64,000 nucleotides of DNA from an uncultured Flavobacteriaceae bacterium (GTDB taxonomy: Bacteria; Bacteroidota; Bacteroidia; Flavobacteriales; Flavobacteriaceae). The notes below the pieces were generated by a model. It had not been told where the DNA came from, did not search any database, and saw only the letters and a list, made by a program, of their open reading frames with translations. The stretch lies in the NCBI GenBank assembly GCA_947501845.1, contig CANMXP010000003.1, forward strand, positions 186,001 through 250,000, in the 5' to 3' direction. Of this stretch, positions 10,527 to 19,500 are shown one piece after another (within the stretch, counting starts at the first letter, position 1; every line of letters starts with the position of its first letter). Made by a program: the position numbers and the translations under genes.

Positions 10527-11819
10527 ATGAAATACCATCCAATTAATAATGAGCTCTTTATAAAAAACCGTAAAAACTTCACTTCTAAAATGAAGCCTTC
10601 AAGTTTAGCTGTTTTTAATTCAAATGATATTTATCCAATAAGTGCAGATAGTACGATGCCTTTTGAACAGCATAGAGATATTTTTTATCTAAGTGGCGTA
10701 GATCAAGAAGAAAGTATTTTGGTACTATTTCCAGATTGCCCAAAAGAGAAACATCGAGAGATATTGTTTTTAAAAGAAACCAACGAACATATTGCTATTT
10801 GGGAAGGCGAAAAGCTAACCAAAGATAAGGCCTTTGAAACCAGTGGTATCAAAACAGTTTATTGGCTGAAGGACATGGAAAAAATCATGTTTGAAATTAT
10901 GACGCAATGTGACACTGTTTACATTAATACCAATGAGCATTACAGGGCCAATGTAGAAACTGAAACCCGAGAAGATCGTTTTACAAAATGGCTAAAGGAA
11001 AAATATCCTGCTCATACTGTAGCAAAAAGCAATCCTATTTTACAAAGACTTCGCTCTGTAAAAGACGATATTGAAATAGATTTAATTCAACAGGCTTGCG
11101 ATATTACCGAAAAAGGATTTCGACGTATTTTAAACTTTGTAAAACCAAGTGTTTGGGAATATGAAATCGAAGCAGAGTTTATGCATGAATTTTTACGAAA
11201 TCGTTCTAAAAAATTTGCTTATACACCTATTGTTGCTTCTGGGAACAATGCTAATGTATTGCATTATATAGAAAACAATCAACAATGCAAAGCAGGTGAT
11301 TTAATATTAATGGATATTGGAGCAGAATATGCTAATTATTCTAGTGATATGACACGAAGTGTACCCGTTTCTGGAAAATTCTCTCCTAGACAAAAAGATG
11401 TTTATAATGCGGTAAATAGAGTTAAAAACGAAGCCACAAAAATGCTGGTTCCTGGAACTATTTGGGCAGATTATCATGTTGAAGTTGGTAAAATAATGAC
11501 CAATGAACTATTGGGTTTAGGATTGCTTGATAAGGCCGATGTACAAAATGAAAATCCAGAATGGCCAGCCTACAAAAAGTATTTTATGCACGGAACGAGC
11601 CACCATATGGGGCTAGATACCCATGATTATGGTATACTAACAGAGCCTATGCAGGCTAACATGGTCTTTACGGTAGAACCTGGAATTTATATTCCTGATG
11701 AGGGCTTCGGTATTCGATTAGAAGATGATGTTGTTATTCAAGAAAAAGGAGAACCGTTCAATTTAATGAGAAATATTCCTATTGAAGCAGATGAAATAGA
11801 AGATATTATGAACTCATAA
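10527..11819 (+). CDS. pepP: Xaa-Pro aminopeptidase (aminopeptidase P, M24B)
   Basis: A 430-residue cytoplasmic peptidase. It has an aminopeptidase-P N-terminal domain (about residues 1-150) and a C-terminal pita-bread catalytic domain. Metal ligands are visible: the Asp pair in MDIGAEYANYSSDMTRS, His in HGTSHHMGLDTHDYG, Glu in TVEPGIYIP and Glu in IRLEDDVVI. The family removes N-terminal residues that precede proline, using two Mn ions. It is a single-gene unit with its own -7 box and a downstream terminator. Confidence 0.93.
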   Translation: MKYHPINNELFIKNRKNFTSKMKPSSLAVFNSNDIYPISADSTMPFEQHRDIFYLSGVDQEESILVLFPDCPKEKHREILFLKETNEHIAIWEGEKLTKDKAFETSGIKTVYWLKDMEKIMFEIMTQCDTVYINTNEHYRANVETETREDRFTKWLKEKYPAHTVAKSNPILQRLRSVKDDIEIDLIQQACDITEKGFRRILNFVKPSVWEYEIEAEFMHEFLRNRSKKFAYTPIVASGNNANVLHYIENNQQCKAGDLILMDIGAEYANYSSDMTRSVPVSGKFSPRQKDVYNAVNRVKNEATKMLVPGTIWADYHVEVGKIMTNELLGLGLLDKADVQNENPEWPAYKKYFMHGTSHHMGLDTHDYGILTEPMQANMVFTVEPGIYIPDEGFGIRLEDDVVIQEKGEPFNLMRNIPIEADEIEDIMNS

Positions 11820-11829
11820 ATTAAAGAAG

Positions 11830-11856
11830 AAAGGGTCGTTTAAAAAACGACCCTTT
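11830..11856 (+). terminator. Terminator between pepP and aspartate kinase (convergent)
   Basis: Perfect 11-bp stem (AAAGGGTCGTT / AACGACCCTTT) with a 5-nt loop, flanked by short T and A-rich runs. It could serve both converging genes. Confidence 0.8.
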
Positions 11857-11881
11857 TGCTAACAATACTAAATTTTGTAAT

Positions 11882-13204
11882 TTAAAGAGTGACTAATTCA
11901 AATAAATAATCGTTTAGTTTTTGCAGCGAATTAATTTTATCTTTCGTATCCACTAATAGGGAAATATTATTTTTACTTCCTCCATAAGAAATCATTCTAA
12001 TTTTTACATCCTGTAATATTTGGAATAATTTATAGGTATCTTGATGATTCACGACCGAATGTCCTACCAAACAAATAATACTTTGGTTTTTATCAATTTC
12101 TATAGTCGCTACCTTCTCTAATTCTTTAATGATTTTATCTAAGTTTCTATCGTCATCAATAGTAAGTGATACAGCGACCTCAGACGTTGTAATCATATCG
12201 ATAGATGTCCTATAAGTTTCGAAAATTTCGAATACTTTTTTTAAGAAACCATGTGCCTGCAACATTCTTGCAGATTTAATCTTTATTGCCGTAATATTAT
12301 CCTTGGCAGCTATAGCCTTAATCCCATTTTCTGAAGTGATATTGGAAATTAATGTCCCATGAGCATCAGGATTCATCGTATTCTTTAAACGCACAGGAAT
12401 ATTATCTGCTCTAACGGGCGTAACCGTTTGTGGGTGTAATATTTTAGCGCCAAAATAAGCTAATTCTGCAGCCTCATCAAATGATAGGTTAGAAATTGGG
12501 TTCGTGTTTTCAACATATCTAGGATCATTATTGTGCATCCCATCAATATCTGTCCAAATTTGTACTTCCTCAGCTTTAATTGCAGCGCCAATTATTGTGG
12601 CTGTATAATCACTCCCTCCTCGTTGTAAATTTGAAACTTCATCATTATCATCCAAACAAATAAACCCTTGCGTGATATATATATCTGAGTTTTTTGCAGT
12701 ATTTATTGCAACCTCAAAGTTTTCTTTTATATAAGGTATATTTGGCTCTTTGTCTTCATCAATACGCATAAAACTTAAAGCTGGCAACAAAACAGAGCTT
12801 ATGCCTTCCTGCTGTAAATAACTATTGAACATATAGGTAGAAAGTAACTCGCCTTGAGCAACAATATTGTTTTCCAACCCTATAGAAAACGCTTTGTAAG
12901 TGCATGCAATTAAAAAGTCAAAAACACTAGAAACATAACCTTTAACTTCCTCATTTAATACTTTGCTAGTTAAAAGTTTATCTATGGTAACGGTATATGT
13001 TTCATGTAGCTTATTAATTTTATCAATAGCTTCATTAGGTTCTTTGTTTGCAATATCATTAGCAATGGCTACCAACAGATTTGTAGTTCCAGACATAGCC
13101 GACAATACAACAATTTTCTTGTTGCCATTGTTAATAATATTTTTAACGTTACACATATTTTCTATAGAGCCTACAGATGTACCGCCAAACTTTAATACTT
13201 TCAT
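11882..13204 (-). CDS. lysC: Aspartate kinase (monofunctional, lysine-type)
   Basis: A 440-residue enzyme starting MKVLKFGGTSVGS, the kinase signature of the amino-acid kinase family. Further motifs are RGGSDYTATIIGAAI and EVQIWTDIDGM. The C-terminal ~150 residues form two ACT regulatory domains (around TAIKIKSARM and SIICLVGHSV). It phosphorylates aspartate, the first step to lysine, threonine and methionine. No homoserine dehydrogenase domain is fused. The gene is divergent from an ACT-domain protein at 13334, which suggests a shared regulatory role. Confidence 0.93.
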   Translation of the reverse strand: MKVLKFGGTSVGSIENMCNVKNIINNGNKKIVVLSAMSGTTNLLVAIANDIANKEPNEAIDKINKLHETYTVTIDKLLTSKVLNEEVKGYVSSVFDFLIACTYKAFSIGLENNIVAQGELLSTYMFNSYLQQEGISSVLLPALSFMRIDEDKEPNIPYIKENFEVAINTAKNSDIYITQGFICLDDNDEVSNLQRGGSDYTATIIGAAIKAEEVQIWTDIDGMHNNDPRYVENTNPISNLSFDEAAELAYFGAKILHPQTVTPVRADNIPVRLKNTMNPDAHGTLISNITSENGIKAIAAKDNITAIKIKSARMLQAHGFLKKVFEIFETYRTSIDMITTSEVAVSLTIDDDRNLDKIIKELEKVATIEIDKNQSIICLVGHSVVNHQDTYKLFQILQDVKIRMISYGGSKNNISLLVDTKDKINSLQKLNDYLFELVTL

Positions 13205-13271
13205 TTACACAAATTTGAACGTAAAACTAAAACTCCTTGGTTCAATTCCGATATTTATTTAAAAAAAAGAT

Positions 13272-13279
13272 TATTTTTG
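13272..13279 (+). promoter_or_regulatory. -7 box TATTTTTG ahead of ACT-domain gene
   Basis: Exact TAnnTTTG, followed by C, 54 nt before the ATG at 13334. No convincing -33 element. Confidence 0.5.
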
Positions 13280-13333
13280 CACATATTGTTAAATAATTAA
13301 CACGATCATCTATAAAATGATAGGTATAAGCTT

Positions 13334-13990
13334 ATGAAAACCGTATCTAACTGTGTTGAAGACATATTAATAACCCAGCCTTATTTAGAAGAGGCGCTAT
13401 CTAGAAATATTATAAACTTTAGCGCTTTGGCTATTGAGTTAACAGAACCCATTAGCAAAATGCTAAAAAAGGAGGTTAAGCCAGGGGCTATTATGATGGC
13501 TTTAAGACGATACAATCCACCTACTGCATTGACTAACTCGGTAAAAATGAAGCGGGTTATTCAGAATTTAGGCGATATCACTGTACGCTCTAACCTAACA
13601 GACTTCACTGTAAAAAATTCTGAAACCATCATTGATAATCATTCTAAAATTCTAGATAGAATAAATCAAGAGTCAAAATTATTTTACACATTTACAAGGG
13701 GTATTCATGAAAGCAATATTATAATTTCCAGTAGTTTAAAAGATTTTATTATAGATCAATTAAAAAATGAAAGCTTTTTGGCAATACAAGATGGGTTATC
13801 TGCAATTAGTGTAAACCTTCCGCAAGATAACTCTAAAATTGCTGGATTATATTATCACTTTTTTAAGCGTTTGGCTTGGGAAGGCATTGTTCTTTATGAA
13901 GTTATTTCGACTACAAATGAATTTACAATCTTGGTAGAAGACGAATATGTAGACAAAGCCTTTGCTGCTATTAAAAGAGTGAAATCCTAG
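13334..13990 (+). CDS. ACT-like domain protein, aspartate-kinase-associated
   Basis: A 218-residue protein without signal peptide or membrane segments. The N-terminal ~75 residues are helical and rich in conserved-looking motifs (ELTEPISKMLKKEVKPGAI). The C-terminal ~70 (SAISVNLPQDNSKIAGLYYHF ... FTILVEDEYVDKAFAAIK) look like an ACT domain, a small-molecule-binding regulatory fold. Relatives in Bacteroidota are often annotated only by similarity to aspartate kinase regulatory regions. It lies head to head with lysC, so I infer an amino-acid-sensing role, unproven. The downstream hydrolase gene follows after 45 bp. Confidence 0.7.
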   Translation: MKTVSNCVEDILITQPYLEEALSRNIINFSALAIELTEPISKMLKKEVKPGAIMMALRRYNPPTALTNSVKMKRVIQNLGDITVRSNLTDFTVKNSETIIDNHSKILDRINQESKLFYTFTRGIHESNIIISSSLKDFIIDQLKNESFLAIQDGLSAISVNLPQDNSKIAGLYYHFFKRLAWEGIVLYEVISTTNEFTILVEDEYVDKAFAAIKRVKS

Positions 13991-14035
13991 TGCTTTTTAT
14001 TCGAATGATTTTTACTTTTTCTTGAGATTTTAAAA

Positions 14036-14815
14036 ATGAATTTACAATACAAAGGCATTAATGTTTTTTATACAGATAACGGAAAAGGCAATACTATAGT
14101 CTTACTCCACGGTTTTTTGGAAAATGCCTCTATGTGGGATCCTTTCATTCCTAAACTAGCAAAAAAAAATAGGGTAATTTGTGTCGACTTATTAGGTCAT
14201 GGAAAAACAGAATGCCTGGGTTATATTCATACTATGGAGCTTATGGCCGAGGTTGTTCAGGTTGTTTTAAAACATTTAAAAATTCGTCGCTCAACTTTTA
14301 TTGGACATTCTATGGGCGGATATGTTGCACTTGCTTTCGCAGAAAAAAATCCAGACGCATTGAAAGGGCTATGCCTTATGAATTCTACAGCAAGTGCAGA
14401 CACTATTGAAAAGAAAAAAAATAGAGATCGGGCCATCACAGCAGTTAAGCAAAATCATAAAATGTTTATTAGAATGGCGATCTCTAATTTGTTCAGACCA
14501 AAAAATAGAAGCATTTTTTCGGTAGAAATAAAGCAATTAAAAAATGAAGCTTTAAAAACACCTTTACAAGGTATTGTAGCAGCACTTGAAGGTATGAAAA
14601 TTAGAGAGGATAGGGAAGCGCTCCTCCATTTTACACCTTTTAAAAAAATGATGATTATTAGTAAAAAAGACCCTGTTCTGGACTATAATGCATTAATCTC
14701 TCAAACAAAAAATACAGATGTTGAAGTAGTAAGATTTCCCGATGGACATATGAGCCATATTGAAAATAAAAGCGAATTTTTAGACACAATCGTGCATTTC
14801 GTCGAAAATATATAG
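14036..14815 (+). CDS. Alpha/beta-fold hydrolase
   Basis: A 259-residue cytoplasmic hydrolase. The oxyanion region is LLHGFLEN near residue 24, the nucleophile elbow is GHSMGG with S92, the acid is probably the Asp of SKKDPVLD, and the base is His in PDGHMSHIE. A four-helix cap lies between about residues 120 and 200. Substrates in this superfamily (esters, epoxides, haloalkanes, acyl-CoA-type esters) cannot be predicted from sequence. It is probably co-transcribed with the ACT-domain gene 45 bp upstream. Confidence 0.88.
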   Translation: MNLQYKGINVFYTDNGKGNTIVLLHGFLENASMWDPFIPKLAKKNRVICVDLLGHGKTECLGYIHTMELMAEVVQVVLKHLKIRRSTFIGHSMGGYVALAFAEKNPDALKGLCLMNSTASADTIEKKKNRDRAITAVKQNHKMFIRMAISNLFRPKNRSIFSVEIKQLKNEALKTPLQGIVAALEGMKIREDREALLHFTPFKKMMIISKKDPVLDYNALISQTKNTDVEVVRFPDGHMSHIENKSEFLDTIVHFVENI

Positions 14816-14873
14816 CGTTTTATCGTTTTATTGGATTTTTTATTTTAGATTTAGTGCTCTTAAATACTACACC

Positions 14874-15140
14874 ATGACAAAACCTACTAACAAACCTACG
14901 TTTATTCCTAAAATGTATTGCAATTTTTTTGGTCATGATTATCAAGTAACTAAAAATGTAACATACCATGTTAAGGAATACACGTGCTCTCACTGTAAAA
15001 AGCAATTAACAACTAATAGTAATGGCAACTTAATTGAGCTCACACCCAAGTTTAAAGAAATAAATGCTATTTTAGAACGTATTCATGCCTCGAGAATGGA
15101 ACGTTCAAAGAAGAAAACGATCGCTTCGTCGATTTACTAA
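14874..15140 (+). CDS. Small Cys/His-motif protein, copy A
   Basis: An 88-residue protein with a C-x2-FFGHDY motif near the N-terminus, then TCSHCKK (CxxC) about 25 residues later. This is a plausible zinc ribbon or treble-clef-like site. The next gene encodes a near copy: NVTYHVKEYTC and ELTPKFKEIN are shared, with most residues identical over about 58 positions. The first motif resembles the CKxFGH signature of the DUF1660 prophage family, but I cannot confirm membership. The basic C-terminus (RMERSKKK) could bind nucleic acid. Function unknown. Confidence 0.7.
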   Translation: MTKPTNKPTFIPKMYCNFFGHDYQVTKNVTYHVKEYTCSHCKKQLTTNSNGNLIELTPKFKEINAILERIHASRMERSKKKTIASSIY

Positions 15141-15211
15141 CTGGTAGTTAAAAATATTTAATTGTTTTTTAATACTTTAATAGACTCTAACTAATTAATC
15201 TAATATTGTAA

Positions 15212-15547
15212 ATGAAAAACATTCATTGCAAGGTATTTGGGCATGATTACCGAGTATCCCGAAATGTCACTTACCATGTAAAAGAGTACACCTGCAAAAA
15301 CTGCAAAAAAGAACTCACTACCAACGGAAGCGGTCAATTAACCGAACTTACACCAAAATTCAAAGAAATAAACGATCTATTGGAGCGCATTCATATGAAG
15401 CGACATATGAGATCAAGTGTAAAGCAGCATAATGCTAGTACAGATAGCGAAGAACTGGAATATATCCATATAAAACATAAAGTCAAGTCAAGCGATAAAC
15501 AAGTTGCGTCTATAGATGCTAAAAATCTATTAGTATTTAAGCATTAA
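15212..15547 (+). CDS. Small Cys/His-motif protein, copy B
   Basis: A 111-residue tandem paralogue of the gene 71 bp upstream. It has HCKVFGHDY then TCKNCKKEL, so the C-x2-FGH-x-Y and CxxC pairs are kept. It has a longer, basic and low-complexity C-terminus (from about residue 66). The last 11 bp overlap the end of the convergent thiL. Tandem duplication with a diverged tail is seen directly; zinc binding is inferred. No known function. Confidence 0.7.
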   Translation: MKNIHCKVFGHDYRVSRNVTYHVKEYTCKNCKKELTTNGSGQLTELTPKFKEINDLLERIHMKRHMRSSVKQHNASTDSEELEYIHIKHKVKSSDKQVASIDAKNLLVFKH

Positions 15548-16583
15548 AATTCTTCCATCCTTGAGCCTTAATAGGTATTTTAGTATCTGCTCTAGTTACT
15601 AAGTGTATACCGTCGCGCTCTTCTTTCATATAACCTATTACCGTTAAATTTGGATTCGCTTTAATTTTAGAATAATCCTCTTGAGAAATTGTGAATAGCA
15701 GTTCGTAATCTTCCCCACCATTTAAAGCAACTGTTGTGCTATCAATATTAAATTCTTCGCATGTAGAGATTAACTGAGGATCCAATGGAATCTTTTCTTC
15801 ATATAAGTCACAGCCTACTTTACTCTGTTTACATAAATGTATAATCTCTGAAGACAAACCATCACTTATATCAATCATTGAAGATGGTTTCACTTTTAAA
15901 TCTTTTAACAATTTAATGATATCTTTTCTCGCTTCGGGTTTTAATTGACGCTCTATAATATAAGAATATGCTTCTAAATCTGGCTGGCTATTTGGGTTCA
16001 CCTTATATACCTCCTTTTCACGCTCAAGAACTTGCAGGCCCATATAAGCAGCCCCTAAATCTCCAGTAACAACCAATAAATCGCTGGATTTAGCACCATT
16101 TCTGTATACTTCATCATCGCTTTCAACTTCTCCAATAGCAGTTACAGATATCAATAATCCTGTTGTAGAAGATGTAGTATCTCCACCAACAACATCAATG
16201 TCGTAAATATTAGCAGCAGTTTCTATACCTGCATATAAATCTTCTAGAGCCTCTAACGGAAATCTGTTAGATACTGCTATAGAAACTGTGATTTGTGTTG
16301 CCTTGGCATTCATGGCATACACATCAGATAAATTAACGATAACGGCCTTATACCCCAGATGTTTTAGGGGCATATAACTTAAATCGAAATGCACACCTTC
16401 TACAAGTAAATCGGTTGTAACAACAATCTTTTTATTTTTAAAATCCAAAACAGCTGCATCGTCTCCAATAGCTTTAACTGTCGACTTGTGGTTAATCTTA
16501 AAATTCTTAGTTAAGTGATCTATAAGTCCAAACTCGCCCAAGTCACTTAATTGAGTCCTCTGTTGATTTTTATCTTCTATCAT
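15537..16583 (-). CDS. thiL: Thiamine-monophosphate kinase
   Basis: A 348-residue ThiL of the PurM/ThiL fold. Motifs are AIGDDAAVL, VTTDLLVEGVHFD, NLSDVYAMNAKAT and MIDISDGLSSEI, which supply the ATP/Mg and substrate residues. It phosphorylates thiamine monophosphate to the active cofactor TPP. No other thi biosynthesis genes adjoin it here, but a TPP-riboswitch TBDR lies 44 kb away in the same window. The -7 box sits 4 nt before the ATG, so the mRNA may be leaderless. Confidence 0.95.
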   Translation of the reverse strand: MIEDKNQQRTQLSDLGEFGLIDHLTKNFKINHKSTVKAIGDDAAVLDFKNKKIVVTTDLLVEGVHFDLSYMPLKHLGYKAVIVNLSDVYAMNAKATQITVSIAVSNRFPLEALEDLYAGIETAANIYDIDVVGGDTTSSTTGLLISVTAIGEVESDDEVYRNGAKSSDLLVVTGDLGAAYMGLQVLEREKEVYKVNPNSQPDLEAYSYIIERQLKPEARKDIIKLLKDLKVKPSSMIDISDGLSSEIIHLCKQSKVGCDLYEEKIPLDPQLISTCEEFNIDSTTVALNGGEDYELLFTISQEDYSKIKANPNLTVIGYMKEERDGIHLVTRADTKIPIKAQGWKNFNA

Positions 16584-16587
16584 AGCG

Positions 16588-16595
16588 CAAAAATA
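16588..16595 (-). promoter_or_regulatory. -7 box TATTTTTG 4 nt before thiL ATG
   Basis: On the minus strand TATTTTTG, then 4 nt, then ATG at 16583. A start site at the usual distance would fall on or next to the A of ATG. Confidence 0.6.
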
Positions 16596-16654
16596 AGAAG
16601 CTTAGATATATAAACGAATAAACTTTTACTATTAAATAGCATAAAACCAGTCTC

Positions 16655-16679
16655 AAATTGAATGAACTACGTTCAATTT
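16655..16679. repeat. Inverted repeat in the thiL / LVIVD intergenic region
   Basis: Arms AAATTGAA (16655-16662) and TTCAATTT (16672-16679). The rest of the 289-bp gap (16584-16872) shows the thiL -7 box and nothing else I can name. Confidence 0.4.
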
Positions 16680-16872
16680 CCATATAAAATCTGTAAGGCG
16701 GAATAATTTTTGATGTATATTAAACTAATTTTATTACTTTACACTAACAACTTATTATGTCGTATATAAATTCGGCAAACAATATGTTTATTATAGAATT
16801 CGTTTTAATGAAACAATAAGAAGTTCAGACAAATTCTATACTCTGAAAAAGAATAATTAAAAAAATTGCAAC

Positions 16873-18138
16873 ATGAACTACTTTAAAAAGCGTATTCGTT
16901 TTATCAAACTATTTGCTTTGGGCTGTTTATTATTTTCATCTACGGAATCCTGTGAAAGAGATAATAGCGAACCTATTTTTAGTGATGATACAGACACACC
17001 CGTAACAAATATATTAGCGCCTTGTGAAAATGGTTTTGCAGATATTTACCCGTGTAGTGACTATGATTTAATGGCAAGAATACCTCTAAATATTTTTGGA
17101 GCAACGGAAGGAAATGATTCCTGGGGTTGGGTAGACCCTACTACTGATAAAGAATATGCACTAATGGCAACGGATGCCAATGTCGCTTTTGTTGATATTA
17201 CTGACACGACCAACCCTATATATTTAGGAAATGTTCCAACTGCAACAGTAAGCAGTCCATGGCGCGATGTAAAAGTCTATAAAGATCATGCCTTTATCGT
17301 GGCAGACAATGCAGGTAACCACGGCCTGCAAGTGTTTGATTTAACACGTTTAAGAAATGTTGCTAATCCACCCGAAACATTTACTCCAGATGCACACTTT
17401 ACTGGGTTTGGAAGCGCCCATAATGTGGTAATAAATGAAACCAGTGGGTATGCTTATATTGTTGGTACAAACAGAGCAGGCACATTTGCTGGAGGCCCAT
17501 TATTTATAAACATCCGAGATCCATTAACGCCAATAGACGAAGGCGGTTTTGGAGAAGGCGGTTATTCCCATGATGCTCAAGTTATAACCTATAACGGTCC
17601 AGATACAGATTATACAGGTCGCGAAATATTAATTGGAAGCAATGAAAATGAAGTGGTTATTGCAGATGTAACCGATAAATCCAATCCAGTAAAGATTTCA
17701 GATATAAGCTATAACAATGTTGGATACACGCATCAAGGGTGGTTTACAGAAGACTTAAATTACTTTATTTTAGGTGATGAAACAGACGAAAGAGATATTG
17801 GCAACAATACACGTACTATCGTTTTTGACTTCTCCGATTTGGATGCCCCTAGCTTCCACATGGATTATTTTGGAGCTTTTACTGCAATAGATCATAATGG
17901 ATATGTTATAGGTGATACGTTTTATCAAGCAAGTTATAGAGCTGGGGTTCGAATGATAGATATTTCTGAAATTGCAAATAGCACTATGACAGAAATAGGT
18001 TTTTTTGATACTCACCCAGAAAATAATGGTGTAGGTTTTGATGGCGCATGGAATGTCTATCCTTACTTGCCAAGTGGAAATATCATTGTAAGTGATATTG
18101 AAAGAGGTTTGTTTGTCATCAAAAAAAGTGGCTCTTAA
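16873..18138 (+). CDS. Choice-of-anchor B / LVIVD-repeat lipoprotein
   Basis: A 421-residue exported protein. The N-terminus is basic then hydrophobic and ends LLFSSTESCE, consistent with a lipobox Cys. The body has LVIVD-type beta-propeller repeats: NVAFVDITDTTNPIYLG, LQVFDLTRLRN, PLFINIRDPLTPI, EVVIADVTDKSNPVKIS and VRMIDISEIANS. Proteins with this layout are called choice-of-anchor B because they carry different surface anchors. It opens a run of four same-strand genes ending in the MbnP/MbnH-like pair, and its stop lies just ahead of the next gene's start. Function unknown. Confidence 0.85.
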   Translation: MNYFKKRIRFIKLFALGCLLFSSTESCERDNSEPIFSDDTDTPVTNILAPCENGFADIYPCSDYDLMARIPLNIFGATEGNDSWGWVDPTTDKEYALMATDANVAFVDITDTTNPIYLGNVPTATVSSPWRDVKVYKDHAFIVADNAGNHGLQVFDLTRLRNVANPPETFTPDAHFTGFGSAHNVVINETSGYAYIVGTNRAGTFAGGPLFINIRDPLTPIDEGGFGEGGYSHDAQVITYNGPDTDYTGREILIGSNENEVVIADVTDKSNPVKISDISYNNVGYTHQGWFTEDLNYFILGDETDERDIGNNTRTIVFDFSDLDAPSFHMDYFGAFTAIDHNGYVIGDTFYQASYRAGVRMIDISEIANSTMTEIGFFDTHPENNGVGFDGAWNVYPYLPSGNIIVSDIERGLFVIKKSGS

Positions 18139-18148
18139 AAAGATCGCT

Positions 18149-19495
18149 ATGCTAGTCCCAAAATCAAAAATTATTTTAGTAATTGGCATTGCGCTGTTTT
18201 GTAGTTGTTCTAATAATGATACTGCCTCTAATGTAACACCAAAGAGCGAAAAAAAAGAAATAGATTTTGTAAAAACCATTGGTGGGACAAAAAATGAAAG
18301 TGCTCAATCTATTGTAAAAACTTCAGATGGGGGCTATACTATACTTGGGCATGTACAGAGTGCCGATGGTGATGTAGAGAATAAACTGGATGAATCTTTT
18401 GATTATTGGGTCATAAAATACGACCAAAACAACACATTACAATGGCAAAAAACATACGGAGGTAGTGATGATGATCGCGGTCGAGACATCATTCAAACAT
18501 CAGATGCTGGATTTGCCATTTTGGGCTATAGTAAAAGTAATGATGGTGATGTTACCCAAACCAATGGTTTTAACGATTTTTGGGTTTCTAAATTAGATAC
18601 TTCTGGAACGATATCCTGGGAAAAGTCTTTTGGGTTTTCTGGAGCAGACCATGGTATTTCAATAATTCAAACCAATGATAATGGTTACCTATTAACTGGT
18701 GTTTTAGACGTCACGGCTTCAAATGGCCAGGGGAACAGTAAATTGTTATCATCAAAAAAACATGCTGGTGGCGATTATTGGGCCATAAAACTAAATGCTT
18801 CTGGAGAGAAACAATGGAGCAGGTTTTTTGGGGGCTCTTTTACAGATACGCCCTATGGTGTTATTCAGACAGAAGACAATGGCTATATCATAGTTGGGTC
18901 TTCAGATAGTGATGATGTTGATATAAAAGGAAATAAAGGATCCTATGATTTTTGGGTTATTAAAATCTCTGACACAGGGAATTTAGTTTGGGAGAAATCT
19001 TTTGGAGGTTCTGAAACAGATGAAGCTAGAGCCATTACCAAATCATCCGATGGTAACTACATTATTGTTGGAGATACTAGAAGTAACGATTTAGACGTTT
19101 CAAACAATCATGGCGCTGCCGATTTATGGGTTATTAAAATATCGCCAACAGGGAATTTAATCTGGGAGAAATCTTTTGGAGGAACTAGTTTTGATACAGG
19201 TCGTTCTGTTACTAAAACCCAAGACAATGGATTTATTATTTCTGGCAGCTCTAGAAGTTCGGATGGAGATATTTCAAATAACAACGGACAAAATGATGCG
19301 TGGATTTTAAAAATTGACGATAACGCCAACTTAAAATGGCAAAAAACAGTTGGCGGCTCCGACATCGATTTTGCCCATGATGCCGTTGAGCTTAATGACG
19401 AAAGTGTCATTGTTGTTGGAGAATCCAATAGCGAAAACATCGACATCTCAGACAATAAAGGTTTTACAGATTTATTAATTTTTAAAATAAAATAA
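18149..19495 (+). CDS. Repeat-containing surface lipoprotein
   Basis: I place the start at ATG 18149 (448 residues), not at an in-frame GTG inside the previous gene, because the ATG opens a lipoprotein signal (KIILVIGIALFCSCSNN). The mature protein has about seven units of roughly 55 residues with the form DGGYxIxGxSxSxDGD ... DFWVIKxDxxGxLxWxKxxGGS. This is a secreted beta-propeller-like repeat common in Bacteroidota and of unknown function. Acidic DGD turns could bind calcium, an inference. It begins 10 bp after the LVIVD gene stop and ends 5 bp before the MbnP-like gene. Confidence 0.82.
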   Translation: MLVPKSKIILVIGIALFCSCSNNDTASNVTPKSEKKEIDFVKTIGGTKNESAQSIVKTSDGGYTILGHVQSADGDVENKLDESFDYWVIKYDQNNTLQWQKTYGGSDDDRGRDIIQTSDAGFAILGYSKSNDGDVTQTNGFNDFWVSKLDTSGTISWEKSFGFSGADHGISIIQTNDNGYLLTGVLDVTASNGQGNSKLLSSKKHAGGDYWAIKLNASGEKQWSRFFGGSFTDTPYGVIQTEDNGYIIVGSSDSDDVDIKGNKGSYDFWVIKISDTGNLVWEKSFGGSETDEARAITKSSDGNYIIVGDTRSNDLDVSNNHGAADLWVIKISPTGNLIWEKSFGGTSFDTGRSVTKTQDNGFIISGSSRSSDGDISNNNGQNDAWILKIDDNANLKWQKTVGGSDIDFAHDAVELNDESVIVVGESNSENIDISDNKGFTDLLIFKIK

Positions 19496-19500
19496 AAACA

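Noticed and set aside
14257-14439. Minus-strand ORF inside the alpha/beta hydrolase gene
   Set aside because: Shadow frame of a well-supported gene.
18092-18148. Upstream GTG start for the repeat lipoprotein
   Set aside because: It lies inside the LVIVD gene and would put about 19 residues before the lipoprotein signal; ATG 18149 gives a clean signal.
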